From assembly GCF_002217395.1 (NCBI RefSeq), contig NZ_MUHD01000016.1:124001-188000 (forward strand): a stretch of DNA of 64,000 nucleotides, in the 5' to 3' direction. Within the stretch, counting starts at the first letter, position 1, and each line of letters opens with the position of its first letter. The stretch is from Flavobacterium plurextorum. Its GTDB lineage: Bacteria > Bacteroidota > Bacteroidia > Flavobacteriales > Flavobacteriaceae. Under the pieces are notes generated by a model that was not told the DNA's origin, ran no database searches, and worked only from the letters and a program-made list of their open reading frames with translations. The position numbers and the translations under genes were made by a program. This document shows positions 26,601-33,479 of the stretch, in pieces.

Positions 26601-26871
26601 TTCTATCATGCTTTATGCTTTTGTAATTCACGCTCGATTTGTTCCAGCTTTACGCGGAAAATGGTTCTTTAACTTGATGAGTATGTTTGCGTTTGTTTCT
26701 ATTTTATTTACTTATTACGGTGTAAACTTCCATTTAGTTGGTCTACATTCTTACGCAAGCGGAGAAGCGCACTCACTAAGTTGGGTTTATTATTGCTTAG
26801 GTACAATTTCTGTAATTGGAGCAATAACATATCCAAAATACCGCAAGTATTATAAAACCAAGAAAAAATAA
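23659..26871 (+). CDS. CcsBA cytochrome c biogenesis fusion (ResB-CcsA, system II)
   Basis: This 1070-aa inner-membrane protein fuses ResB/CcsB (residues ~1-470) to CcsA (~700-1060). It moves haem across the membrane and attaches it to CXXCH motifs of c-type cytochromes. The haem-handling WGRYWGWD motif is at about 966-973, with conserved His residues in flanking spans. At the joint (about 468-515) a signal-peptide-like helix (LITILVLMISLSGFAQA) is followed by a His-rich stretch (HVHTPGDNHNHNH), looking like a relic of two once-separate genes. The start at 23659 (MDKKIFSF) was chosen over the upstream ATG because of the promoter box and the hydrophobicity pattern. It is monocistronic, ending at a terminator. 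Confidence 0.93.
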   Translation: MDKKIFSFLFSTRLMAVLFLAFAIAMGIGTFIESKYNTDTARILIYNTWWFEAIMAVFVINFFGNIKRYQLLKKEKWATLLLHLAFIFILLGAFITRYISYEGMMPIREGAAENQIYSDKTFITVFADGEYKGEMKRRVFDKNLLLSPVTNNNFTLSGKFDETPFEVSYVNYIMGAKEMIKPDPKGTLYLKLVEAGAGGREEHFLKDGEVQNIHNVLFALNKPTDGAININTTGEQYTIQTPFEGEFMRMADKFKGTVTKDNVQPLMMRSLYSIGDIRIVFPDPAIKGVVDYESNNDYKAKSHTDALIVKVKAEGEEKEVRLLGSKGSVGEPQTVKIGKIEYSLFFGSKAYVLPFKVRLNDFIATKYPGTEKSYSAFESKVTVLDSTETFDADIYMNHVLDHKGYRFFQSSFDPDEKGTVLSVNHDFWGTSITYFGYFMLYIGLMAIMFTKHSRFADLKRKLEVVKKKKEKLITILVLMISLSGFAQAPHVHTPGDNHNHNHTADPNDHANHVTAPPSKKQLDSLLSIYKAPAAHAAKFGRLIIQDAGGRMKPVNTFSSELLRKVSHDDTYNGMNSDQVLLSMTQYAQVWIQVPIIYIKSGNDSIRKIIGVDKEAKAVAFVNFFDANGNYKLSPYLDAAYKAANPNQFEKDFIETDKKVNLMESALSGSILKIFPVPNDPNHKWVSYLERENAGLKGMDSTYVKQILPLYFSALNNASISKNWDTADQLVESLNGFQKKFGAKVRPSEQKIDAEIAYNKYDVFKGLPYWYITVASFMFIFIIVNIFFEKKWLRITINAFHIMVGLLFALHTLGLIARWYISGHAPWSNAYESIVYVAWSTMFFGLAFDRKSKLTVASSAFVTAMILMAAYMNWIDPEIANLQPVLNSYWLMIHVAVIVGSYGPTALGMILGFVSLVLIFFTTEKNKTKMELNIKEITYINEMALTIGLIMLTIGNFLGGQWANESWGRYWGWDPKETWALISIMLYAFVIHARFVPALRGKWFFNLMSMFAFVSILFTYYGVNFHLVGLHSYASGEAHSLSWVYYCLGTISVIGAITYPKYRKYYKTKKK

Positions 26872-26877
26872 TAAGCA

Positions 26878-26908
26878 AAAAAGGTTCAACTAATAGTTGA
26901 ACCTTTTT
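26878..26908 (+). terminator. Intrinsic terminator after ccsBA
   Basis: AAAAAGGTTCAAC (26878-26890) pairs with GTTGAACCTTTTT (26896-26908), and the T-run continues. The A-rich left arm makes it usable in both directions for the convergent phosphatase gene. Confidence 0.88.
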
Positions 26909-26934
26909 TTTTGACATAAAATAAACAATAGGAT

Positions 26935-27582
26935 CTATGTTTTTATTTGAGAAAAAATATAAAACATTTCACTTGCAATTTGAAGATTTCTTTCCATGTA
27001 CTTTTCATCCTGCTGTACTGTATTATCAAAAACTTTAGGATCTTCAAAATTAAAAGGAAAACGTTTTTCAGCACCTGCAATAAAAGGGCAGTCATCATCA
27101 GCTTGCGAACAAGTCATTATAGCAGCAAAATCATTTGCAGGATTAAAATCATGATCGTACGTTTTTGAAAAACCAATTATTGGATTTTCATTTTCTTCAA
27201 ATTTTATTGCATATACCGGATTACTATCGTCTGATAATTTCGTGATCTTAAATCCTGATTTCACAAGAGTTTCAGCAACTTTAGGAAACACAGCGGTTGC
27301 TTCAGTTCCACCAGAAAAGCAATTTACATTCTTAATATTAAAATAGTGAGCCGCTGTCTGTGCCCAAACTTGCGATAAATGACTTCTTCTTGAATTGTGC
27401 GTACAAATAAAGTTTAATCTAATCTCAAGATTATTTTTATTTTTAAATTGTATAAAGTCAATTAATGGCTGTAAAACAATTTTACGTTCTTCTGTAATAG
27501 ATCGAAAATCAAAAGATGAAATCAGTTTTCCAATTTCTGGAAATATACTATTCATATTAATCTTTTTTTTAGCAGCATCCAT
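26935..27582 (-). CDS. Low-molecular-weight phosphatase / arsenate reductase-like protein
   Basis: This 215-aa protein has the P-loop CTHNSRRS (Cys60, Arg66) and later cysteines (TCSQADDDC) near 163-170 plus a DP motif, the arrangement of thioredoxin-coupled ArsC enzymes built on the LMW tyrosine phosphatase fold. It may reduce arsenate to arsenite. It overlaps the DUF6428 gene by 14 bases and is third in an operon led by an ArsR repressor. An N-terminal extension of about 50 residues precedes the catalytic domain. No arsenite exporter follows. Confidence 0.82.
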   Translation of the reverse strand: MDAAKKKINMNSIFPEIGKLISSFDFRSITEERKIVLQPLIDFIQFKNKNNLEIRLNFICTHNSRRSHLSQVWAQTAAHYFNIKNVNCFSGGTEATAVFPKVAETLVKSGFKITKLSDDSNPVYAIKFEENENPIIGFSKTYDHDFNPANDFAAIMTCSQADDDCPFIAGAEKRFPFNFEDPKVFDNTVQQDEKYMERNLQIASEMFYIFSQIKT

Positions 27583-28042
27583 TCCCTGGCGTGCATGAGT
27601 TTGAATTATCTGGACTTAGTTGAGTCAAATTTAGTTTCGTTTTTTCTGCTGGAATCCCGCATTGATCCTGCGCCAGACAAGCAGTTTGTTTATTCAACAG
27701 CAAGAAATCTTTCCCATTAAAACCTAAATCATACTTTCCAATTGTAGCGTCTTGATATTCTACTTCAATGTCCAAATCCGGAATATTCAAAACCTTTTCT
27801 GAAAGCTCAATAATATGGATTAACTTCTTTGGTTTCAATCTGTGTTCAAAATCGTTTGCATCCCAAAGCTGAAAGTTTATTACAGTTTCATTACGAACCA
27901 CACCGCCGCAGTCTATAAAGTTTTTTGTAATTAAGCCTACTTCAGTAACGTGAAAATGTTCAGGGACAAAATTTCCGTTTGGCAGCTGAAATGTTACATT
28001 TTCTAATGTGTCGAGTACCTTTTTTATTTCTGCTAATTTCAT
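27569..28042 (-). CDS. DUF6428-like protein of the ars-type operon
   Basis: This 157-aa protein matches the DUF6428 pattern as I remember it: an N-terminal LPNGNFVPEHFHVTEVG segment, a DCGG motif, and a cysteine-rich tail (SCTPGNGCC). It sits between arsR and the phosphatase gene, the usual place in flavobacterial ars-type operons. The tail could bind a thiophilic metal or metalloid. Biochemical function is unknown. Confidence 0.75.
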   Translation of the reverse strand: MKLAEIKKVLDTLENVTFQLPNGNFVPEHFHVTEVGLITKNFIDCGGVVRNETVINFQLWDANDFEHRLKPKKLIHIIELSEKVLNIPDLDIEVEYQDATIGKYDLGFNGKDFLLLNKQTACLAQDQCGIPAEKTKLNLTQLSPDNSNSCTPGNGCC

Positions 28043-28062
28043 AGTAATTTATATTTTGTTAT

Positions 28063-28395
28063 TTAACAACATTCATTTTTTCTTTTCTCTAAATGCAATG
28101 TCACAATGTTTAGAAACCCTTTTATCTTTTCAAATCCAACTTCATTAATGCAGTAACAAATTGTGTTACCTTCAATACTTCCTTTAATAAGTCCTGCATT
28201 TTTTAGTTCTTTTAAATGTTGTGATATTGTGGGCTGCGAAAGAGGAAGTTCATTTACAATATCGCCACAAATACAAGAGTTCACTTTTAGAAGATATTCT
28301 AAAATTGCAATTCGTGCGGGATGTCCTAAAGCTTTTGTTAAACTTGCTAACTCATTTTGACTTTCTGTGAAGTGATCCGATTTAGTTGTTCCCAT
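28063..28395 (-). CDS. ArsR/SmtB-family repressor
   Basis: This 110-aa protein is a winged helix-turn-helix regulator: LTKALGHPARIAILEYL, a metal-site-like ICGDI stretch (two Cys around residue 41-43), PLSQPTISQHLKELKNAGLI recognition helix, and a C-terminal CC. It should bind its own promoter and release on metalloid binding. It leads the operon with DUF6428 and the phosphatase genes. A 12-bp palindrome lies 14 bases upstream of its start. Confidence 0.92.
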   Translation of the reverse strand: MGTTKSDHFTESQNELASLTKALGHPARIAILEYLLKVNSCICGDIVNELPLSQPTISQHLKELKNAGLIKGSIEGNTICYCINEVGFEKIKGFLNIVTLHLEKRKNECC

Positions 28396-28408
28396 TCTTT
28401 ATATTTTT

Positions 28409-28420
28409 ATATTGCAATAT
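28409..28420 (-). promoter_or_regulatory. Candidate ArsR operator
   Basis: ATATTGCAATAT is a perfect 12-base palindrome, 14 bases before the arsR start codon, where an autoregulating ArsR repressor would bind. Confidence 0.5.
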
Positions 28421-28647
28421 TACGATATAAAATTATATAAAAACACAATTTAAGCACTTTTTAACTTTAAAATAATACTTAACTTATTTATAGCTTATTT
28501 TTTGAATGAAAAAACAAATTAGGTAATCTAGATCGGAAAATTAAAAATAAATCAATAGAACGAATTTAGTGAAGCCGTTTTTTTAACATTTCAGAGAAAA
28601 TACCTTCATCTTAAAAAAAAGACTTCTTACAGAAATTTTAAAAAAAA

Positions 28648-29028
28648 CTAGATTTTCTTCTGCAAACCATTTGGGTACATGATTGCCAAAAGAACACATA
28701 TTAATAAGAAATTATATTCGACACCATTTCTTCCTCCGCCAACAACAAACCAGCCATCTTTAAAATGGACTAAAATAATTCCCATCACGAAAATAAATAT
28801 GGTAACAAAACCAGCAAGTTTTACATATTTATTTAGAATCAAAAATAAAGCAGCGACAATATGAGACAGTTTGATTGACCAAGCAAGAAAAACACCAAAT
28901 GGAGCAAACCCAATTTGGTTTAAATATAAATTTGCAAAGTTATTGATTCCGTTATCAAAAATTCCAAAAACAGAATGAGTTAAAAGTATAACAGCAACAG
29001 CAATTCTTAAAAGCAGGATTCCATTCAT
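28648..29028 (-). CDS. DoxX-family membrane protein
   Basis: This 126-aa protein has four hydrophobic spans with the DoxX pattern (LLRIAVAVILLTHSVFGIF at the start, then FGVFLAWSIKLSHIVAALFLI and a final LLICVLLAIMYPNG). DoxX proteins are small membrane proteins linked in some bacteria to redox stress. It lies upstream of arsR's promoter region in the opposite end of a 250-base spacer and seems independently transcribed. Confidence 0.82.
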   Translation of the reverse strand: MNGILLLRIAVAVILLTHSVFGIFDNGINNFANLYLNQIGFAPFGVFLAWSIKLSHIVAALFLILNKYVKLAGFVTIFIFVMGIILVHFKDGWFVVGGGRNGVEYNFLLICVLLAIMYPNGLQKKI

Positions 29029-29062
29029 AAAATTCGTTTTATTTTATTTAAAAATAATAAAA

Positions 29063-29090
29063 AAACGCATATTAAATCTAATATGCGTTT
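29063..29090 (-). terminator. Intrinsic terminator after the anti-sigma gene
   Basis: AAACGCATATTA (29063-29074) and TAATATGCGTTT (29079-29090) form a perfect 12-bp stem with a 4-base loop, followed on the minus strand by a T-run. Confidence 0.85.
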
Positions 29091-29113
29091 CTAGTTTTAA
29101 AAGGAATTAATAA

Positions 29114-29902
29114 TTATACTTTTCCTAGGGTATACAATTGTTCCATTGTTGGTGTTAAACTTCCGCCGGCAGGCTCAAGAGTAATTCCGAAAGCTTCGGC
29201 TTCATTTGTACGATCAACAGAAAATATTTTTTGAGAATTTCCTTCAAAATCGCTCAATAAACCAATACTTGTTGGTGTAAGAACTGGACTTAATTTTAAG
29301 GCCCAGACTTGATATACCATTCCTTTAGGCGGTTTTGGCAGTCCAGCGGCATCAATGTAAGTTGTTTTAGTTTCTTTATTCCAATATACTTTTGCAAAAG
29401 ATGTTGGAGAAACAGCTTGACCTCCAAGTGTTACACCAGTGTTTTTAATATCTCTAACAATAGTTAAACTCTTTGTAATTTCTTTATTTTGCTCACCTAA
29501 GAAAGCATAATCTTTTTCGATTTTACTTTTCTCAGTTCCAACAGCAGTAATCGCTTCTTTTGTTTTTGTAAGTTCTAAAGTCTGATAACCTAAACCTAAC
29601 AATAACAACACGGCAGCAGCCCAGCCCACGTATTGTGTCCAGTTTGATGCAGGTTTCATTTCGACTACTTTGCCATGTTTAAGCTCTAAACGTGCTTTTA
29701 TTTTTTCAAAATTAGCAACAGAATGGAAAGGAGAGAAGCTTGACGATAAAGCAACGATCGCTTTTTCTATCGAGATAATTTCCTGTTCAACTTCTGGGCT
29801 TTTTTTAGCCATTTCGGCTATTTCTAAATTCTCTGTTTCGGTTAATAAACCATAAACATAAAGTTCTAGAATTCCTGAGTCTATATATTCTTGTGCTTCC
29901 AT
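29114..29902 (-). CDS. RskA-type anti-sigma factor
   Basis: This 262-aa protein has a cytoplasmic N-terminal helical segment (~1-75), one membrane span (WAAAVLLLLGLGY, about 90-105), a short coiled stretch, then a periplasmic RskA C-terminal domain (AKVYWNKETKTTYIDAAGLPKPP...YQVWAL...GSLTP). It should hold the adjacent ECF sigma factor at the membrane until a signal triggers release. Its ATG overlaps the sigma stop by one base (TAATG), which couples their translation. Confidence 0.93.
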   Translation of the reverse strand: MEAQEYIDSGILELYVYGLLTETENLEIAEMAKKSPEVEQEIISIEKAIVALSSSFSPFHSVANFEKIKARLELKHGKVVEMKPASNWTQYVGWAAAVLLLLGLGYQTLELTKTKEAITAVGTEKSKIEKDYAFLGEQNKEITKSLTIVRDIKNTGVTLGGQAVSPTSFAKVYWNKETKTTYIDAAGLPKPPKGMVYQVWALKLSPVLTPTSIGLLSDFEGNSQKIFSVDRTNEAEAFGITLEPAGGSLTPTMEQLYTLGKV

Positions 29903-30432
29903 TAGATTTTTAGATAATTACGTAAGTCATTAATACAGTTTCTGTTTTGCGTTTTGATAGTTCCCAGTGGCAGTGCCAATTCTTCTGAAGCTTCTTGTTG
30001 GGTATATCCTTTAAAAAATAATAAATCGATGATTGCAATACATTTTGGTTTCAGTTTTTTGACAAATTCCTGAATTCCAATTGTGTCAATTTTATCAAGG
30101 AGTTTATTACTGTCGTCTAACAGATTTACGAAATTATCGGATGAAAGGTTTTTTTGAGTGTTGTTAAAATTCTTTGAACGAAGCTGATCAACAGATGCAT
30201 TTCTAGCAATATTAAGAATCCAAGTATAAAATCGGCCTTTACTCTCACTGTAAGAATCGATGTTTTTCCAGATTTTCACAAAGACTTCCTGTAAGACATC
30301 TTCTGCTTCTTCACGGTTTTTTATTAAAACATGTATGACCGAGAATAAACTTTTGGCGTACATATCGTACAAATGCGTAAAAGCTCTTTCGTCTTTCTTG
30401 TAAATTAAAACTAATAATTCTTCTTGACTCAT
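29902..30432 (-). CDS. ECF-type RNA polymerase sigma factor
   Basis: This 176-aa protein has sigma region 2 (AFTHLYDMYAKSLFSVIHVLIKNREEAEDVLQEVFVKIWKN, residues 13-55) and region 4 (IDLLFFKGYTQQEASEELALPLGTIKT, ~135-165). It directs RNA polymerase to a small regulon, controlled by the anti-sigma partner encoded next. No -7 box of the housekeeping type is clear upstream, so it may be autoregulated. Confidence 0.95.
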   Translation of the reverse strand: MSQEELLVLIYKKDERAFTHLYDMYAKSLFSVIHVLIKNREEAEDVLQEVFVKIWKNIDSYSESKGRFYTWILNIARNASVDQLRSKNFNNTQKNLSSDNFVNLLDDSNKLLDKIDTIGIQEFVKKLKPKCIAIIDLLFFKGYTQQEASEELALPLGTIKTQNRNCINDLRNYLKI

Positions 30433-30779
30433 AGATTTGGATTTTTAAAGTTTAAACAAAAAATTAGTAAATATTATCTGTAACCTGAGATAAAGATAAT
30501 TTATTTTTTCGTCAAATTATATTTTTTTTAACAGTCTTAAACCTAGAAAAATAAGGGGTTTCAAAAAAAAGTATTTTTTTTTCATTTTTTTAAAACCAAA
30601 AGTGAACCAATTACGTAAATGCTATTATAACATGTAAAAAATTTCAAGTGAAATAGCAGCCTTATTTGTTTTGAATTGTTGTTAAGGTACTTAGGAGTAA
30701 TTTTTAAGTGCAAATGTTCAAAATAAATATTTATCGCACTGAAATAAACCGAATGTAAATCTTACAAAAAGAAAATTCT
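30433..30779. other. AT-rich spacer without a gene
   Basis: This 347-base spacer lies between the divergent sigma gene and a decayed gene. I see poly-A/poly-T runs but no open frame, clear promoter box or hairpin that I would defend. Confidence 0.5.
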
Positions 30780-31108
30780 ATGTTAAGTATAAATAGATTT
30801 AAAATATTAATTGTGGGTTTAACAACAGTGTTGGCTTTACAGAATTACGGTCAAAGTGATTTTAGAAAAGAAATTGAAAAACATTGGAACAAAGAAACTA
30901 AAGAGATAATATAAAGAAATAAAATAGTTGATGTCTTCGGACTTCCAACAAAAATTATTAAAACAAAAGAGTAATCACAAAATATCAAACAAAACAATCT
31001 ACATATAAGCGCCATAGAAAAGAAAATTTAGTGATTATAATTGAAAAAATAATTTTTACCATAACCGAAGCATCAACTATAATTTTGGAAACATATAAAA
31101 GCATTTAA
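30780..31108 (+). pseudogene. Decayed small secreted-protein gene
   Basis: An ATG at 30780 opens a frame with a signal peptide (ILIVGLTTVLALQNYGQS) and a helical start, stopped at 30912. Reading through, the frame stays protein-like (RNKIVDVFGLPTKIIKT), meets a second stop at 30972, and the sense continues in another frame from about 30968 (RVITKYQTKQSTYK...ILETYKSI) to a stop at 31106. One nonsense change and one frameshift in an A-run (30965-30968) would explain this. The intact protein would have been about 109 residues. A strong terminator follows. Confidence 0.55.
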
Positions 31109-31143
31109 AAATAAATTCATGGTTTGATTTGTTTGTATGGGGG

Positions 31144-31174
31144 GAAGCCTAGCGTCTGATTAACGCTAGGCTTC
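31144..31174 (+). terminator. Intrinsic terminator behind the decayed gene
   Basis: GAAGCCTAGCGT (31144-31155) pairs perfectly with ACGCTAGGCTTC (31163-31174) and is followed by a T-run. It shows that a transcript once ended, or still ends, here. Confidence 0.88.
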
Positions 31175-31266
31175 AATTTTTTATTTAACGCATGTTTAAT
31201 AAAAAATAAAGACTTTAAAAATATACTGCAAAACAGATTTTAACTAATTTTATAAAAAATTAAACA

Positions 31267-31845
31267 ATGAAAAATATAGCAATTTTAGTTTGCAGCGCTT
31301 TATTTATGATCGCTTCGCAAATTCAGGCTCAAACGAGCCATAAACCTAAAACAGAAGTCATGGCAAAAGGAAACATTTATCAATTTAAAGTAGAAGATTT
31401 ATCAGGTGATACCTTCGATTTTGCGTCATTAAAAGGCAAAAAAGTCATGATTGTAAACACCGCTTCAAAATGTGGATTAACACCGCAATACAAGGATCTT
31501 GAAGCAATCTATAAAGAATATAAAGATAAAGGATTCGTAATTGTTGGTTTTCCAGCAAACAATTTTGCATCACAAGAACCAGGAACAAATAAAGAAATCG
31601 AAACTTTTTGTCAGCAAAATTATGGCGTAACTTTTCCGATGATGAATAAAGTTTCGGTTAAAGGAGATGATATGTGCGAAATTTATAAATTCCTGACTCA
31701 GAAATCTAAAAATGGTTTGCAAGATTCTGAAGTAGAATGGAATTTTCAAAAGTATTTAATTAACGAAAAAGGAGAATTGGTAAAGGTTATTAAACCAAAA
31801 ACACTTCCAACAGATCCTGAAATTATTAAATGGATTAAGAGTTAA
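31267..31845 (+). CDS. Secreted glutathione peroxidase-family protein
   Basis: This 192-aa protein has a signal peptide (CSALFMIASQIQAQ) so it acts in the periplasm. The peroxidase domain shows the peroxidatic Cys69 (NTASKCGLTPQ), Gln103 (NNFASQEPGT) and Trp in EWNFQKY, the three catalytic residues of the family; Cys replaces selenocysteine. Such enzymes usually use thioredoxin-like reductants to remove hydroperoxides. The gene stands alone with its own terminator. Confidence 0.93.
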   Translation: MKNIAILVCSALFMIASQIQAQTSHKPKTEVMAKGNIYQFKVEDLSGDTFDFASLKGKKVMIVNTASKCGLTPQYKDLEAIYKEYKDKGFVIVGFPANNFASQEPGTNKEIETFCQQNYGVTFPMMNKVSVKGDDMCEIYKFLTQKSKNGLQDSEVEWNFQKYLINEKGELVKVIKPKTLPTDPEIIKWIKS

Positions 31846-31862
31846 GGATAACTGTATAAATA

Positions 31863-31905
31863 AAAAAAGCACCAAATTTGAATTCTTCAGATTTGGTGCT
31901 TTTTT
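31863..31905. terminator. Bidirectional terminator after the glutathione peroxidase gene
   Basis: AAAAAAGCACCAAAT (31863-31877) pairs with ATTTGGTGCTTTTTT (31891-31905). The A-run and T-run on the two sides suit both strands. Confidence 0.88.
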
Positions 31906-31907
31906 TA

Positions 31908-31955
31908 AGGTATAAAGAGGCAAAGATGTATAGGAGCAGAGTTCTCTTTGTTTTT
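31908..31955. repeat. Dispersed GGTTCAAAGAGGCAAAGAT-type repeat, second copy
   Basis: AAGGTATAAAGAGGCAAAGATG resembles the start of the element at 21941, and the following CTCTTTGTTTTTTC resembles its right part. Confidence 0.5.
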
Positions 31956-31965
31956 TCTTTAAAAA

Positions 31966-32877
31966 TTATTGATTTAGGACACTTATGATTCTTTTTTCAA
32001 TAGCAGGTTCAGAATCTGAATGACCTGCATTTTCAATATACAAAACAGATTTTTTTAAGTTACTGTGAATTTCCTGTGCAAACTCAACAGGACAAATTGC
32101 ATCATGTTCTCCATGTATTATAGTAATTGGAATATCTTCAATAATTCTCATGTTGTCAACTATGTAATCATCTACTAAGAAACAATTATTACTCATATAA
32201 TGAGCCTCCATAATACTTAAAGACTGATATGGAAATTGTTGAATAATAGCATCGATTTCATTTGCTTTAATTCCTTTTATAAAAATTGAAATTTCATAGT
32301 AAGCCCATTCATAACAATAAAAATCTCTATTTTCGAGAGTCCCGTTTAGCATCTGATCTAAGTAATATTCTGAAATACTTAATGAAGTATCAGCAGGAAC
32401 ATTTTTTTTAAATCTTTGCCATTCTACAGGATATTGCTTATTAAGAGCTCCTCCTAAAAAGTGGTTAATTGTTTTTTGGTCTGCTAGAAAAACACCTCTT
32501 AGCAAAAGACTTTTTACTTTCTCAGGATTCTGAATTGCAAATACAAGACTTAACGCTGTTCCCCATGAACCACCAAAAATGTTTATTTTTTCAATATTAA
32601 GATGAGATAAAAGGGCATTTATATCATTAACCAAATCTTGAGTTGTATTATCTTCTATACTCGCAAATGGTTTACTTTTTGAAGCTCCTCTTTGATCAAA
32701 GAAAACAACTTTATGCTTTTTAAAATCAAAAAAACGTTTATCTTTTTCTGAAAAACCAGCACCTGGACCTCCATGAACAAACAAATAGGGCTCTCCGCTA
32801 CCACAAACTTCATAATAGATTTCATGTAAATTATTAACTTGAAGATATCCTTTTTGTATTTCAGGGTGTGAATTCAT
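31966..32877 (-). CDS. Proline iminopeptidase-like alpha/beta hydrolase
   Basis: This 303-aa cytoplasmic protein has the S33 proline iminopeptidase features: HGGPGAG oxyanion loop, FDQRGASKSKP, nucleophile motif GGSWGTAL, an all-helical cap in the middle, and HGEHDAICP and AGHSDSEP late motifs for the acid and His. It would release N-terminal proline from peptides. It starts 7 bases after a GNAT gene and is likely co-transcribed. Confidence 0.85.
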   Translation of the reverse strand: MNSHPEIQKGYLQVNNLHEIYYEVCGSGEPYLFVHGGPGAGFSEKDKRFFDFKKHKVVFFDQRGASKSKPFASIEDNTTQDLVNDINALLSHLNIEKINIFGGSWGTALSLVFAIQNPEKVKSLLLRGVFLADQKTINHFLGGALNKQYPVEWQRFKKNVPADTSLSISEYYLDQMLNGTLENRDFYCYEWAYYEISIFIKGIKANEIDAIIQQFPYQSLSIMEAHYMSNNCFLVDDYIVDNMRIIEDIPITIIHGEHDAICPVEFAQEIHSNLKKSVLYIENAGHSDSEPAIEKRIISVLNQ

Positions 32878-32884
32878 TCTAAAA

Positions 32885-33382
32885 TTATTTTAAGATTAAT
32901 TGCATAAAAACCAAATCAAGCCAGTGATCAAATTTATATCCAACTTCGCGAATTGTACCGGTTGCCACAAAGCCAAATTTTTCATGAAAAGCAATACTTC
33001 CGGCATTATCTGCGTCAATCGCACCAATCATTACATGATATCCTTGCTCTTTTGCCAATCGAATAAGTTCTGTTAGTAATTTTGAACCTACACCTTTTCC
33101 AATCACATTATCGACTACATATACAGAATGTTCAACTGTATATTGATAACCAATTTTCTCGCGAAATTGTCCGTAGCTTCCAAAACCAACCACTTCATTG
33201 TCTAACTCAGCCACAACAATTGGCAGTTTTTTAGTTTTTTTATCTTCAAACCATTTTGTTTGTACTTCAATAGTTTGAATATCGTAACTATAATTTGCTG
33301 TTGTATGCAGGATAGAATGATTTACAATTTCGAGAATTTTTTCTAAATCATTTGTTGTTGCAGGTCTAAGAATAAGTGCCAT
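32885..33382 (-). CDS. GNAT-family N-acetyltransferase (phosphinothricin acetyltransferase-like)
   Basis: This 165-aa protein is a GNAT enzyme: RPATTNDLEKILEIVNHSI at the start, VVAELDNEVVGFGSYGQFR, the acetyl-CoA loop VIGKGVGSKLL, and HEKFGFVATGTIREVGYKFDHWLDLVFMQ. The ending fits the Pat/Bar subgroup that acetylates small amino compounds; the natural substrate is unknown. It is followed closely by the hydrolase gene. Confidence 0.88.
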   Translation of the reverse strand: MALILRPATTNDLEKILEIVNHSILHTTANYSYDIQTIEVQTKWFEDKKTKKLPIVVAELDNEVVGFGSYGQFREKIGYQYTVEHSVYVVDNVIGKGVGSKLLTELIRLAKEQGYHVMIGAIDADNAGSIAFHEKFGFVATGTIREVGYKFDHWLDLVFMQLILK

Positions 33383-33479
33383 GTTTTGGTTATTTTTTGA
33401 AAGTTTAAATCACAAAAAAAGCAGTACGTGATCTAATCGATAGCAAACAGACTAAACCAATTTGCTTTTATTTTTTAAT

